Shown here: one piece after another, positions 20,668 through 28,716 of the stretch
How the letters are laid out: every line of letters starts with the position of its first letter
Position numbering within the stretch: position 1 is the stretch's first letter
Virus record (IMG/VR): IMGVR_UViG_3300017752_000062
Span: 1 to 35,974 of that record
Strand: one strand, 5' to 3'
From: a virus
Length of the DNA stretch: 35,974 nucleotides
Notes under the pieces: generated by a model
What the model was told of the DNA's origin: nothing
What the model saw: the letters and a program-made list of their open reading frames with translations, nothing else
The model's database searches: none
Translations under genes and position numbers: made by a program

Positions 20668-20946
20668 ATGAGTTTAACAAAAGAATTTGAATATGACTGC
20701 GAAGTAAGGGGCGAACATAAAAACGTCCAAGTTCGCAAGGCAACAATCGTGAAAGACGATGGTGCAGAGATAAGCCGCACCTACCACAGACACGTTTTGC
20801 ATTGTCGCACAAAGACAGGTGATACTTGGGGTGATACAGACATCTCTGGTGAAGATGCATCAGTACAGGCGGTGTGTAACGCTGTGTGGACAGACGATGT
20901 AAAATCAGCCTATGAAACATTTGCGGATAATCAAGGGACACTCTAA
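20668..20946 (+). CDS. Small conserved-looking protein in the fibre group (92 aa)
   Basis: AGGAG lies nine bases before ATG 20668. The protein starts MSLTKEFEYDCEVRGEHKNV, then QVRKATIVKDDGAEISRTYH, RHVLHCRTKTGDTWGDTDIS and a helix SVQAVCNAVWTDDVKSAYET. The two-part design (beta meander followed by a helix) and the phrase QVR-ATIV-DDGAEISR-(Y/F)HRHV are ones I recall from many marine phages next to fibre genes. It may be a fibre chaperone or a tail component; neither is shown. Its G+C-rich sequence matches the flanking fibres and not the rest of the operon. It ends in TAATG with an S74 fibre. Confidence 0.75.
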   Translation: MSLTKEFEYDCEVRGEHKNVQVRKATIVKDDGAEISRTYHRHVLHCRTKTGDTWGDTDISGEDASVQAVCNAVWTDDVKSAYETFADNQGTL

Positions 20947-22106
20947 TGACTAGACCAAGAGACATAGCCGATAGCATTAACCGCATAAACAGCAGTGCGG
21001 CTGACGCTACGGCTGTGACTATTGATAGTAGCGAGAATGTCGGCATCGGGCTTACTGACCCCGACACACCACTAGAAATTCAACGTGGCTCATCAGGCAA
21101 TGCTTTAAAACTTTCATCAAGTGCAGATGGCGCAAGTGTTTTCCTAGCTTTTGAGCAACAAGAAAGTGGCACTAAACATGTGCGTGGGCGCATTAGGGCG
21201 GCAAGTAATGGCGTTGAGGGTGGGCTTATTTTTGAGACAGGTGCGTCTAGTTCTACAAGTGAGCGTATGCGTATTGATAATTCGGGTCGATTGCTGGTAG
21301 GCAAAACAACTAACGCAATTGGTACAGCAGGTCACACGTTACAGGCTGATGGATTTTTCTCCGCAACAAGAAGTGCTTCACACTGTGCAGGATTTAATCG
21401 TTTATCAGACGATGGTAATGTTGTTGAGATTCGCAAAGATGGTACGCTAGTTGGCTCGATTAATTCTCGTGCTGGAGAATTTATTGCTATCGGTTACAGC
21501 GACACATATCTTGAATTTAACGCTGGCTCAAACCAAATAAATCCATCAACAGGTTCGGCGGGTAGAGATAACGCTATTGACTTGGGTTCATCAAGTGCAC
21601 GTTTTGATGACATCTTTGCCACCAACGGCACAATTCAACCATCTGACCAAAATGAAAAACAAGACATTGCCAGCCTGACATCCGCAGAGATTACAGCCGC
21701 TAAAGCTATCAGCAAACTGTTCAAGACCTTCAAATGGAAAGATAAGGTTACATCAAAAGGTGACAGTGCCAGAACACACGCTGGCGTTATCGCACAAGAG
21801 GTGCAGTCGGCAATGAGCGATGCAGGGCTTGATGCAACTAAATATGCCTTTTTCTGTTCAGATACATGGTATGAAACATATACGGATGTGCCAGCCGTTG
21901 AAGCAAACGAGGAAAACGGAACTGAAGCACAAGACGCATACACTCGCACAGACACCTATAACACAGCCGACGAAGCACCAGAGGGCGCAACAGAAAAAAC
22001 ACGCTTGGGTATTCGTTATCCTGAACTGCTGGCTTTCGTTGGTGCGGCTACTGAACAACGCTTGACAAGCATTGAAGCCCGACTGACAGCACTGGAGAAC
22101 TCATAA
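20946..22106 (+). CDS. Tail fibre with S74 self-cleaving chaperone (386 aa)
   Basis: The N-terminus starts MTRPRDIADSINRINSSAAD. ENVGIGLTDPDTPLEIQRGS and SERMRIDNSGRLLVG (105-119) are typical fibre segments. The C-terminal S74 intramolecular chaperone begins near residue 230. SDQNEK gives the catalytic Ser233 and, five residues on, Lys238, the pair used for autocleavage in phage endosialidases. HAGVIAQEVQSAM and IRYPELLAFVGAA continue the domain, and a C-terminal coiled coil TEQRLTSIEARLTALENS closes it. The chaperone trimerises the fibre and is then cut off. It contains an unusual acidic insert (about 318-352). Confidence 0.85.
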   Translation: MTRPRDIADSINRINSSAADATAVTIDSSENVGIGLTDPDTPLEIQRGSSGNALKLSSSADGASVFLAFEQQESGTKHVRGRIRAASNGVEGGLIFETGASSSTSERMRIDNSGRLLVGKTTNAIGTAGHTLQADGFFSATRSASHCAGFNRLSDDGNVVEIRKDGTLVGSINSRAGEFIAIGYSDTYLEFNAGSNQINPSTGSAGRDNAIDLGSSSARFDDIFATNGTIQPSDQNEKQDIASLTSAEITAAKAISKLFKTFKWKDKVTSKGDSARTHAGVIAQEVQSAMSDAGLDATKYAFFCSDTWYETYTDVPAVEANEENGTEAQDAYTRTDTYNTADEAPEGATEKTRLGIRYPELLAFVGAATEQRLTSIEARLTALENS

Positions 22107-23444
22107 GTGGCATACATAGGTAGACAACAAGATGGTTTCGGAGTTCGTAGTAGGTTTATCTACACTGCTACGTCTAATCAAACCACATTCAATACTGATG
22201 ACAGCGGCAATGCACTATCATATTCAGACGGTGCATATGTAGATGTTTACCTTAATGGTGTGCTTCTTGACCCTGCTGACTACACGGACACAAGCCTGAC
22301 AAGCATTGTTTTAGCATCTGGCGCAACAGCAAGCGATATACTAGAGGTTATTGTCTACGATGTGTTTTCTGTATTTAGCGGCACATTTACAAATGGTATT
22401 ACTACTAGTGATGCGACTGTTACTGGAGACTTAACTGTTAACACTGACGCAACTGTCACTGGTACAATACTAGCAGGGGCTGACTCCGGTGATGCCTTTA
22501 ATGCTCACTCTAAGTTAAGAGTACAAAAATCTGACCACGCATATCTCCAAATAAAATCCGCAAACAACAAACAAGCTGGTGTTCTTTTAGGTGACACAGA
22601 TGATGATTTTGTTGGCGGTATGATTTATGACAACTCAACCAATCACTTACAGTTTAATTCTGGTGATGCTGAACGTATGCGCCTCGACAGTTCGGGCAAC
22701 GTCGGCATCGGCACAAGCACGATTTCAGGAAAATTGACTCTAGCTGGTGATGATGCTTTCGAAGCCATCACACTTAGAGATAACACCTCTTCAGCAAATA
22801 TGTTCTCCATAACCTGTGCAGAATATACAGGGGCTGGTGGAAATCCTAATAAATTATCAGCCGCAAATAGTTCCGCTATAAGTTTTGAAACTAGCGGTTC
22901 AGAACGTATGCGTATCGACAGTTCGGGCAATTTGCTGGTGGGGACTACTGGTTTACCATCGTCAACTAATAAAGGCACTGCGTTAAGACCAGTAAGTCTT
23001 GATAGAACAATTATACAAATGTCCTCTGCTTCTGTTGCTACTGGCGTAGAGTTAATCCAATTAAGAAATCCGAATGGTCAAGTGGGTTTTATTGGAACAA
23101 ATGCAAGTAGCACAACCTATCAAACAACTTCTGATTACCGCCTGAAAGAAAATGTCACAGACATTACAGATGGCATTGCAAGGATAAAGTTGCTTAATCC
23201 ATCACGCTTTAACTTCATTGTAGACGCAGACACAACAGTAGATGGCTTTCTTGCACACGAAGCACAGGAGGTTGTTCCTGAAGCAGTTAGCGGCGAAAAA
23301 GATGCGGTGGATGAAGACGGTAATCCTAACTATCAGGGTATTGACCAAAGCAAACTTGTGCCACTGCTGACAGCCGCATTACAAGAAGCTGTTGCAAAAA
23401 TAGAAACATTAGAAGCGAAAGTTACAGCACTGGAGAACGCATAA
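22107..23444 (+). CDS. Tail fibre with MAYIG head and S74 domain (445 aa)
   Basis: GTG 22107 follows the preceding stop directly. The head MAYIGRQQDGFGVRSRFIYT with DGAYVDVYLNGVLLDPADYT matches a widespread fibre-anchoring domain. Two ERMR(L/I)DSSGN units (189-198, 267-275) form the middle. The S74 domain starts near 338: SDYRLK supplies Ser342 and Lys347, followed by RIKLLNPSRFNFIVDADTTV, GFLAHEAQEVVPEAVSGEKD, and a C-terminal coiled coil AKIETLEAKVTALENA. All catalytic features are present. The body sequence differs from the other two S74 fibres, so three separate fibres are likely. Confidence 0.85.
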   Translation: MAYIGRQQDGFGVRSRFIYTATSNQTTFNTDDSGNALSYSDGAYVDVYLNGVLLDPADYTDTSLTSIVLASGATASDILEVIVYDVFSVFSGTFTNGITTSDATVTGDLTVNTDATVTGTILAGADSGDAFNAHSKLRVQKSDHAYLQIKSANNKQAGVLLGDTDDDFVGGMIYDNSTNHLQFNSGDAERMRLDSSGNVGIGTSTISGKLTLAGDDAFEAITLRDNTSSANMFSITCAEYTGAGGNPNKLSAANSSAISFETSGSERMRIDSSGNLLVGTTGLPSSTNKGTALRPVSLDRTIIQMSSASVATGVELIQLRNPNGQVGFIGTNASSTTYQTTSDYRLKENVTDITDGIARIKLLNPSRFNFIVDADTTVDGFLAHEAQEVVPEAVSGEKDAVDEDGNPNYQGIDQSKLVPLLTAALQEAVAKIETLEAKVTALENA

Positions 23445-23498
23445 ATGCTCGGTGAGTTCTCAATATCAGAAAAGGCGATAGCATTGCAAAACTACTAA
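23445..23498 (+). pseudogene. 17-codon remnant of a tail gene (possible)
   Basis: ATG 23445, directly after the fibre stop, opens a frame ending at TAA 23496-23498 and encoding MLGEFSISEKAIALQNY. The opening MLGEFSISE-AIA resembles the start of short tail proteins in other marine phages, as I recall. Only this opening remains. It may be the relic of a gene replaced by the small holin-like gene and its promoter, or a functional leader peptide. Confidence 0.3.
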
Positions 23499-23512
23499 CT
23501 ATATGGTAAAAT
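23484..23512 (+). promoter_or_regulatory. Rightward promoter before the small holin-like gene
   Basis: TTGCAA (23484-23489), 17 bases, then TAAAAT (23507-23512), with TG one base upstream. The start near 23519 would lie only a few bases before ATG 23525, making the transcript nearly leaderless. Confidence 0.45.
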
Positions 23513-23524
23513 AAGGAAACTATT

Positions 23525-23704
23525 ATGATAACAGAAGAAGCAAAACAAGTAGCCGATGTTGCAGCTGGTGGTGTAACTATTAGTGCATTTATGGCATGGA
23601 TACCCGAAGCTACGGCTCTTTTATCGTTAGTTTGGGTTTGTATTCGTATATATGAAACAGATACAGTTAGAACAATATTAGGAAAAGAAGAAGATGCCGA
23701 GTAG
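23525..23704 (+). CDS. Small holin-like membrane protein (59 aa)
   Basis: AAGGA lies upstream of ATG 23525. The product begins MITEEAKQVADVAAGGVTIS, contains a hydrophobic core (about 15-42, with AFMAWIPEATALLSLVWVCI), and ends RIYETDTVRTILGKEEDAE. One long or two short helices followed by a charged tail resemble the small class II-type holins of T7-like and marine podoviruses. A holin makes the membrane holes that release the lysozyme at the end of infection. The lysozyme gene, however, is 11 kb away, and a second candidate lies beside it. It overlaps the next fibre start by 11 bases. Confidence 0.6.
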   Translation: MITEEAKQVADVAAGGVTISAFMAWIPEATALLSLVWVCIRIYETDTVRTILGKEEDAE

Positions 23705-24737
23705 TTATACAACAAGAATTAGATTAGAAAAACAAGCTGATGGTGAAAACGCTAACACTTGGGGATTAAAACTTAATAACAATGTTATTGACCTTGTAGA
23801 TGAAGCTGTTGCAGGATTTGAACAGATAGATGTTTCTGCTGCTACCTCTGTTTCTCTAACAGGTATTAATGGTACTACTGACCAATCTCGTAATTTTGGT
23901 TTAAAATTTATAGGTGCTATTGATGCTGATGTTACAGTAGTAATGCCAGCAGTAGAAAAAATTTACTTTGTAAGAAACGATACATCAGGTGATTACAATT
24001 TAATGTTTAAAAATGCAGGTGGTACTGCTGTTACTGGTGTGGGTCAAGGACGTAGTATGATGTTGGCTACAGATGGTACAAACATTACAACTATGGAAGA
24101 ACCTGACTCAACTGTGTTTGCTAGTGCTGGTACATCTGCTACTCTTAAAACAGAAATAGATGCTAATACTGTAGCTATTGCAGCTAAAGTATCAGTTAAG
24201 TTTGCAACAAGCGCAAGCACTGCAGCTTTTGCTACAAGTGCTACTAATGCTACTAATGCTGTTAATGCTACTAATGCTACTAATGCTACTAATATTAATA
24301 TAAGTACAACTGGTTCAAGCTCTTCTCATAGAATGGTATTTGGACCTGCTAATGATAGCGCAGGAAATCAAGCCTTATTTAAAGATAGCGCAGCTAACTT
24401 TTATTATAACCCATCAAGTAATCAACTTAATGTAGGAAGTTTAGTAGCTAGTGGCGATGTAACTGCATTTTCTGATAAAAAACTTAAAGATAATATTGTT
24501 ACATTAGATGGAACAAAAGCATTTGAAATGAGAGGAGTTTCTTTTACTAAAGATAATAAAGAAAGTTCAGGTGTTATTGCACAAGAATTAGAAGAGATAG
24601 CACCAGAACTTGTTTACAATGATTCTGAATATAAAGCAGTTGCTTATGGTAATATTGTTGGTTATTTAATTGAAGCTATTAAACATTTAAAAGAAGAAAT
24701 AGAAGAATTAAAAGGTAAGGTAAATGGCTCTTCCTAG
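23694..24737 (+). CDS. Tail fibre with S74 domain and NAT repeats (347 aa)
   Basis: The N-terminus (MPSSYTTRIRLEKQADGENA, NTWGLKLNNNVIDLVDEAVA) is a common virion-attachment domain. Residues 60-140 are beta-rich. About residues 177-200 are a low-complexity Asn-Ala-Thr repeat encoded by a 9-base tandem repeat. The S74 chaperone follows: SDKKLK provides Ser260 and Lys265, then RGVSFTKDNKESSGVIAQEL, GNIVGYLIEAIKHLKEEIEE. It lacks the G+C shift of the other S74 fibres. It starts inside the holin-like gene. Confidence 0.85.
   Translation: MPSSYTTRIRLEKQADGENANTWGLKLNNNVIDLVDEAVAGFEQIDVSAATSVSLTGINGTTDQSRNFGLKFIGAIDADVTVVMPAVEKIYFVRNDTSGDYNLMFKNAGGTAVTGVGQGRSMMLATDGTNITTMEEPDSTVFASAGTSATLKTEIDANTVAIAAKVSVKFATSASTAAFATSATNATNAVNATNATNATNINISTTGSSSSHRMVFGPANDSAGNQALFKDSAANFYYNPSSNQLNVGSLVASGDVTAFSDKKLKDNIVTLDGTKAFEMRGVSFTKDNKESSGVIAQELEEIAPELVYNDSEYKAVAYGNIVGYLIEAIKHLKEEIEELKGKVNGSS
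24240..24293 (+). repeat. Six-unit 9-bp tandem repeat in a fibre gene
   Basis: Six 9-base units GCTACTAAT (the third is GCTGTTAAT) run head to tail and encode ATN repeats. The number of units can change without breaking the frame, so this is a possible length-variable linker. Confidence 0.85.
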
Positions 24738-25350
24738 TTCAGGGACACTAAAAATTTCAGATATTTCAGGTGAGTTTGGAGGCTCTACTCCACACTCATT
24801 AAGTGAATATTATCGTGGCGGTAGTCTTGTTCCTAATACATCTAATAATTCTAGTGTTCCTACTAGCGGTCAAATAAAAATAACAAATTTTTACGGTGCT
24901 GCTGATAACTTATATTCTGGAACAGTTACTAATGGATACACAAATGTTGACTTTGGTTTTTTAGGTCAGTATTTTTTTAGAGGTTTTAAAAACGGTAACT
25001 CTCAACAAGGTTTGTTTACATTAATTAATAGTGTAAATTTTGGTAGTGTTAGTGATAGCTCTGTAGATTTTTTAAGTGGTGCTAATTTAATAGTTTTAGC
25101 AGAATCAACAACATCTGGTGCATCTGCCGCAGGTACATTAAACTTTGAAGTTTCAGGAAGTTTTTCTAACTCAGGTTTTTCAACTTTAAAACTTACAACT
25201 AATGCTGGCTCAGATACTTTTAATAGAACAGATGCATCCTATTTATCTCAAAACGGAACAACTTCTTGGTCTTGGTCTACTACAATAAATCAAAATCCTT
25301 TTGGTACTAATGGTGCAAATATAACAAGCACAACATTTGAATTTAATTAA
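24724..25350 (+). CDS. Tail fibre/tip protein (208 aa)
   Basis: It begins MALPSSGTLKISDISGEFGG, STPHSLSEYYRGGSLVPNTS and SVPTSGQIKITNFYGAADNL, an opening I know from many phage tail-fibre or receptor-binding proteins. The remaining 150 residues are Ser/Thr/Asn/Gly- and Phe-rich and beta-stranded (YSGTVTNGYTNVDFGFLGQY). No S74 or enzyme motif is present. It overlaps the preceding fibre by 14 bases. It could be a minor tail tip or an adhesin. Its base composition is AT-rich like the surrounding nozzle gene. Confidence 0.75.
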   Translation: MALPSSGTLKISDISGEFGGSTPHSLSEYYRGGSLVPNTSNNSSVPTSGQIKITNFYGAADNLYSGTVTNGYTNVDFGFLGQYFFRGFKNGNSQQGLFTLINSVNFGSVSDSSVDFLSGANLIVLAESTTSGASAAGTLNFEVSGSFSNSGFSTLKLTTNAGSDTFNRTDASYLSQNGTTSWSWSTTINQNPFGTNGANITSTTFEFN

Positions 25351-25351
25351 T

Positions 25352-27199
25352 ATGGCATCACAATTAATAAAATTAGATTTTGCTCCCGGTTTTCATAGGG
25401 AGTCTACCCAATACTCTGAAGAGGGTAAATGGTATGACGGTAATCGTGTACGTTTTCGTCAGGGTAAACCAGAAAATCTTAGGGGATACCAAAAGTTTAG
25501 TGACACAGATATTAATGGTATTGCTCGTGACTTATTAACTTGGACAGATAATAACTCAAGACCTTACCAAGCTTTTGGAACTAACATACAACTGTATACT
25601 GTTCAGAATGAAACCTTTTATGATGTAACCCCTATCGTATCTACAGTTAGTGTTAATGGTAACTTTCAAACATTTACTAATAGCACGTTAGTTAAAGTTA
25701 GTTCTAACGCTCACTCTGTATCTGTTAATGATAGAATATTATTTACTGATGTTAATGTAAGTCTTGGTGGTAATATTAATATTAATGGAACTAAAACTGC
25801 TGTAAGTATAGAAGGTTCTAATCATTTTTTTGTTGATGTAAGTGTTAGTGCTGAGAGTGCAAGTTCTAATCAAGGTACTACAGGGTCTATTAATTTTCTT
25901 TTAGATACGCAACAATCAGATGATATTCAAGGTTTAGGTTATGGTGCAGGTGTTTATAATGCAGGTGTTACTGTAGTTGGCGCAAGAGGATGGAATGATG
26001 CTGCATCTGAATCTGCTATTACATTTTTAGCAAATCAATGGACACTTGATACTTGGGGTGAAGACCTGCTTGCTTTACGTAGAGGTGATAATCTTTTACA
26101 TCTTGATATTAGTTTATCTGTAATTCCAACTAGGACTGTTGTTGTAACTGCTTCTCCATCAGCTAATACATTTCTTGTATCACCTAATGATAGACATGTA
26201 ATATGTTATGGCACTAAGTCTTTTGCTGCTTCTGCTGCTGCACCTATTGATAATATGGTTGTTCGTTGGTCTGACCAAGAAGACTTTACAAACTGGACAC
26301 CATCTATTAACACTACTTCTGGTGAGGTTGTTCTTACTGAGGGTGCTAAACTTGTAGGTGCTATTCGTTCTAGGAATGCTATTAATATATGGACAGACAA
26401 GGCGATGTATATTCAGCAGTTTGTTGGTCCACCTTTTATATTTAGTTTTACACAGGTAGGTTCTAACTGTGGTTTGATTGGTCCACACGCTGCTATTGAC
26501 TATGATGGTGTATCTTATTGGATGGGTCAAAATAATTTCTTTGCTTACGATGGTCGTGTTCAAACAATGCCTTGCACAATAAGAAGAAAACTATTTGAAG
26601 ATTTTAACACAACTAACCAAGAGAAAGTTTATGCAGGTATTAATTCAGAATTTAAAGAAATCATTTGGCTGTATCCATTGGCAAATAGTTCAGAACCCAA
26701 TGCGTATGTAATTTATAATATAGAAGAACGCACATGGGTATATGGTAAATTATTTGAAGATGGTATAGTAACTACATTCCAAGATAGAAATGTGTATCGC
26801 ACTACACTTATGACAGGACGCACATCAGCTACAGATGATTTGTATGTATGGAGCAATGAGCCTGAAGATGTTTATACAGGGGATGGTAAAGAACTTACAT
26901 CTTTCTTAGAATCTTCAGAGTTTGATTTAGATACAGGTAAACAGCTTATGTTTATTGATAAACTTATACCTGATTATACATTTGATGCGGGACAACAAAT
27001 AAACTTTTTTGTAACAATTAAAGATTATCCTGCTGGTACTAAAAAAGAAAAAGGGCCTTTTGTTATAGGACAGAACACAGATAAAGTTAATATGAGAGCT
27101 AGGGGAAGAGCAGCAACTGTAAAAGTATCTGGTACTAATACTGGTGGCTGGCGTTGGGGTGGTGTTCGTATGTCGATGCAGGCTGATGGAGAAAGGTAG
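25352..27199 (+). CDS. Tail nozzle/stabilisation protein, P22 gp10-like
   Basis: ATG 25352 lies one base after the preceding stop; an in-frame TTG at 25337 is less likely. The 615-residue protein opens MASQLIKLDFAPGFHRESTQ, YSEEGKWYDGNRVRFRQGKP, ENLRGYQKF, then GIARDLLTWTDNNSRPYQAF and LYTVQNETFYDVTPI. Later come RWSDQEDFTNWTPSINTTSG and NAINIWTDKAMYIQQFVGPP. This is the pattern of packaged-DNA stabilisation or tail nozzle proteins (P22 gp10, T7 gp12-like), a large beta-propeller ring below the adaptor. Length and order are complete. Confidence 0.85.
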   Translation: MASQLIKLDFAPGFHRESTQYSEEGKWYDGNRVRFRQGKPENLRGYQKFSDTDINGIARDLLTWTDNNSRPYQAFGTNIQLYTVQNETFYDVTPIVSTVSVNGNFQTFTNSTLVKVSSNAHSVSVNDRILFTDVNVSLGGNININGTKTAVSIEGSNHFFVDVSVSAESASSNQGTTGSINFLLDTQQSDDIQGLGYGAGVYNAGVTVVGARGWNDAASESAITFLANQWTLDTWGEDLLALRRGDNLLHLDISLSVIPTRTVVVTASPSANTFLVSPNDRHVICYGTKSFAASAAAPIDNMVVRWSDQEDFTNWTPSINTTSGEVVLTEGAKLVGAIRSRNAINIWTDKAMYIQQFVGPPFIFSFTQVGSNCGLIGPHAAIDYDGVSYWMGQNNFFAYDGRVQTMPCTIRRKLFEDFNTTNQEKVYAGINSEFKEIIWLYPLANSSEPNAYVIYNIEERTWVYGKLFEDGIVTTFQDRNVYRTTLMTGRTSATDDLYVWSNEPEDVYTGDGKELTSFLESSEFDLDTGKQLMFIDKLIPDYTFDAGQQINFFVTIKDYPAGTKKEKGPFVIGQNTDKVNMRARGRAATVKVSGTNTGGWRWGGVRMSMQADGER

Positions 27200-27466
27200 A
27201 TGGCTAACTATCCAAGATTCTCTACATACTTTACACCAAAAAGTATTATAGATTTATATGATAGTTTACGTAGTTGGGGTAATGAGCTTGCTCGTGAACT
27301 AGATACAAGAGATGCACAAGTAGATGGAAAGCCTTCTACAAAAATATACACAGTAGTATCTGTGAGTGAAATAGGTCGTCCTGCTAATGGTGATGTAGCT
27401 TTTGCAGCTAGTGCTGGTAAATATAGAGGGTATGTAAGCGGCACAGGCTGGGTAGATTTTAATTAA
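27200..27466 (+). CDS. Small tail-region protein (88 aa)
   Basis: ATG 27200 follows the nozzle stop directly. The product begins MANYPRFSTYFTPKSIIDLY, with a helix DSLRSWGNELARELDTRDAQ and a beta end KIYTVVSVSEIGRPANGDVA, GKYRGYVSGTGWVDFN. The helix-then-beta design and the closing YRGYVSGTGWVDFN look like a small virion or fibre-linked protein of the kind seen after nozzle genes in related phages. The C-terminal strand pair resembles the end of fibre adhesins (G-W-V-DF). No function is known. Confidence 0.7.
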   Translation: MANYPRFSTYFTPKSIIDLYDSLRSWGNELARELDTRDAQVDGKPSTKIYTVVSVSEIGRPANGDVAFAASAGKYRGYVSGTGWVDFN

Positions 27467-27471
27467 CGGGC

Positions 27472-27500
27472 TGGTATATTTCAATAATATATTGTATAAT
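27472..27500 (+). promoter_or_regulatory. Rightward promoter before the ejection-protein group
   Basis: TGGTAT (27472-27477), 17 bases, then TATAAT (27495-27500). The start near 27507 fits AAGGA and ATG 27526. The -35 box is weaker than in the other copies. Confidence 0.55.
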
Positions 27501-27525
27501 AAGATAATTAACAAGGAAAAATAGT

Positions 27526-28716
27526 ATGGCTTATGGACAAAATATGAACGCACCAATGTCAGGGCTAATGGGATTAGCTGCTATGAAGGGGCGTATGGGT
27601 GATAATACACTGGTGCATGTTAATCCTATGGAACTTAAAGCATTAAATGCAATGGCAGGTCCAGATGGGTTGACACAGAATCCTAGTACTGGTTTACCCG
27701 AAGCTTTTAAGATTAAAGATATTCTTCCTATTCTCGGTGCTATTGCTGCGCCTTATGCTATTCCATTTATGATGGGTGGAGCAGCGGCTGGAACAGCACT
27801 AACAGGTTTGGCTGGTGCAGCAGCTGCTGGTGGTGGTGCTGCTATTGGTGCTAAACTAGGCGGTGCAAGTACAAAAGAAGCATTAACACAAGGTTTGGCA
27901 AGTGGTGTAACTGCTGGTATGTTTGGTGGTTTAAAAGGTGCTGAAAGTGTAGGACAAAAAGCTGCTGAAGAAACATTAACAAAGGGAGCTACTTCAGCTG
28001 CTAGTGCGCCTACATTTACATCTCAATTGGGTCAAAAAGCTTTAGGTCAGGGTGCAGAGGAAACTATTGCTAAAAGCATATTAGATTCAAGTGCAACAGG
28101 TTTAACAAAACAAGCAGCCTTACAATCAGCAAAAAATGCTGTAGGTCAACAAGTTATGAAACAAACAGCTGGAGCAGGTCTAGGTGCTATTGCAGGTGCG
28201 CCAATACCTTTACCTAAAGAGCCTACATATACTCCACCATCTACAGTTCCATCTACACAAATGACACAGACAGCTTCTTCTGCTGATATAGATAGATACA
28301 TTAGACAGGGCGGTGCTACACCTCAGTTCTTCAACTACTCACCTGTACAAATACCTGCACAGTTTGGCGGCATGGCTGCTGAAGGTGGAAGTATGGGAGA
28401 TGTACCTGCAACTTATATGGCACAAGGTGGTGATACAGGAATGTTTTCTGGAATGGTAGAAGCACCAGAAGGTGATGGTATGTCAGACAATGTATCATTT
28501 GAAGTTGTAGGCGACCCACAAATTAAACAAGCAATGTTAAGTCCTGACGAATATGTTATGGATGCATTCACAGTAGCAGCATTAGGTAATGGTTCCTCTG
28601 ATGCTGGCGCAGAAAAATTAGATAATTTTAGATTAGCTTTGAGAGAGAAAGTATATGGTAAGGAGGCACAGCCCAAACAGGTTGATGGGGCTAAAGAAAT
28701 TAGCCGACTTGCTTAA
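27526..28716 (+). CDS. Gly/Ala-rich structural or ejection protein (396 aa)
   Basis: Residues 65-140 form a hydrophobic Gly/Ala-rich stretch (ILPILGAIAAPYAIPFMMGG, AAAAGGGAAIGAKLGG), suggesting membrane interaction on ejection. The C-terminal third has GGSMGDVPATYMAQGGDTGM and then SPDEYVMDAFTVAALGNGSS, DAGAEKLDNFRLALREKVYG. That last motif is one I recognise from minor structural proteins of many tailed phages (S-P-GEFV-ALGNGS-GA), role unknown. The position before the large internal proteins, with its own promoter, fits an ejection or tail-internal component. AAGGA precedes ATG 27526. Confidence 0.7.
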   Translation: MAYGQNMNAPMSGLMGLAAMKGRMGDNTLVHVNPMELKALNAMAGPDGLTQNPSTGLPEAFKIKDILPILGAIAAPYAIPFMMGGAAAGTALTGLAGAAAAGGGAAIGAKLGGASTKEALTQGLASGVTAGMFGGLKGAESVGQKAAEETLTKGATSAASAPTFTSQLGQKALGQGAEETIAKSILDSSATGLTKQAALQSAKNAVGQQVMKQTAGAGLGAIAGAPIPLPKEPTYTPPSTVPSTQMTQTASSADIDRYIRQGGATPQFFNYSPVQIPAQFGGMAAEGGSMGDVPATYMAQGGDTGMFSGMVEAPEGDGMSDNVSFEVVGDPQIKQAMLSPDEYVMDAFTVAALGNGSSDAGAEKLDNFRLALREKVYGKEAQPKQVDGAKEISRLA

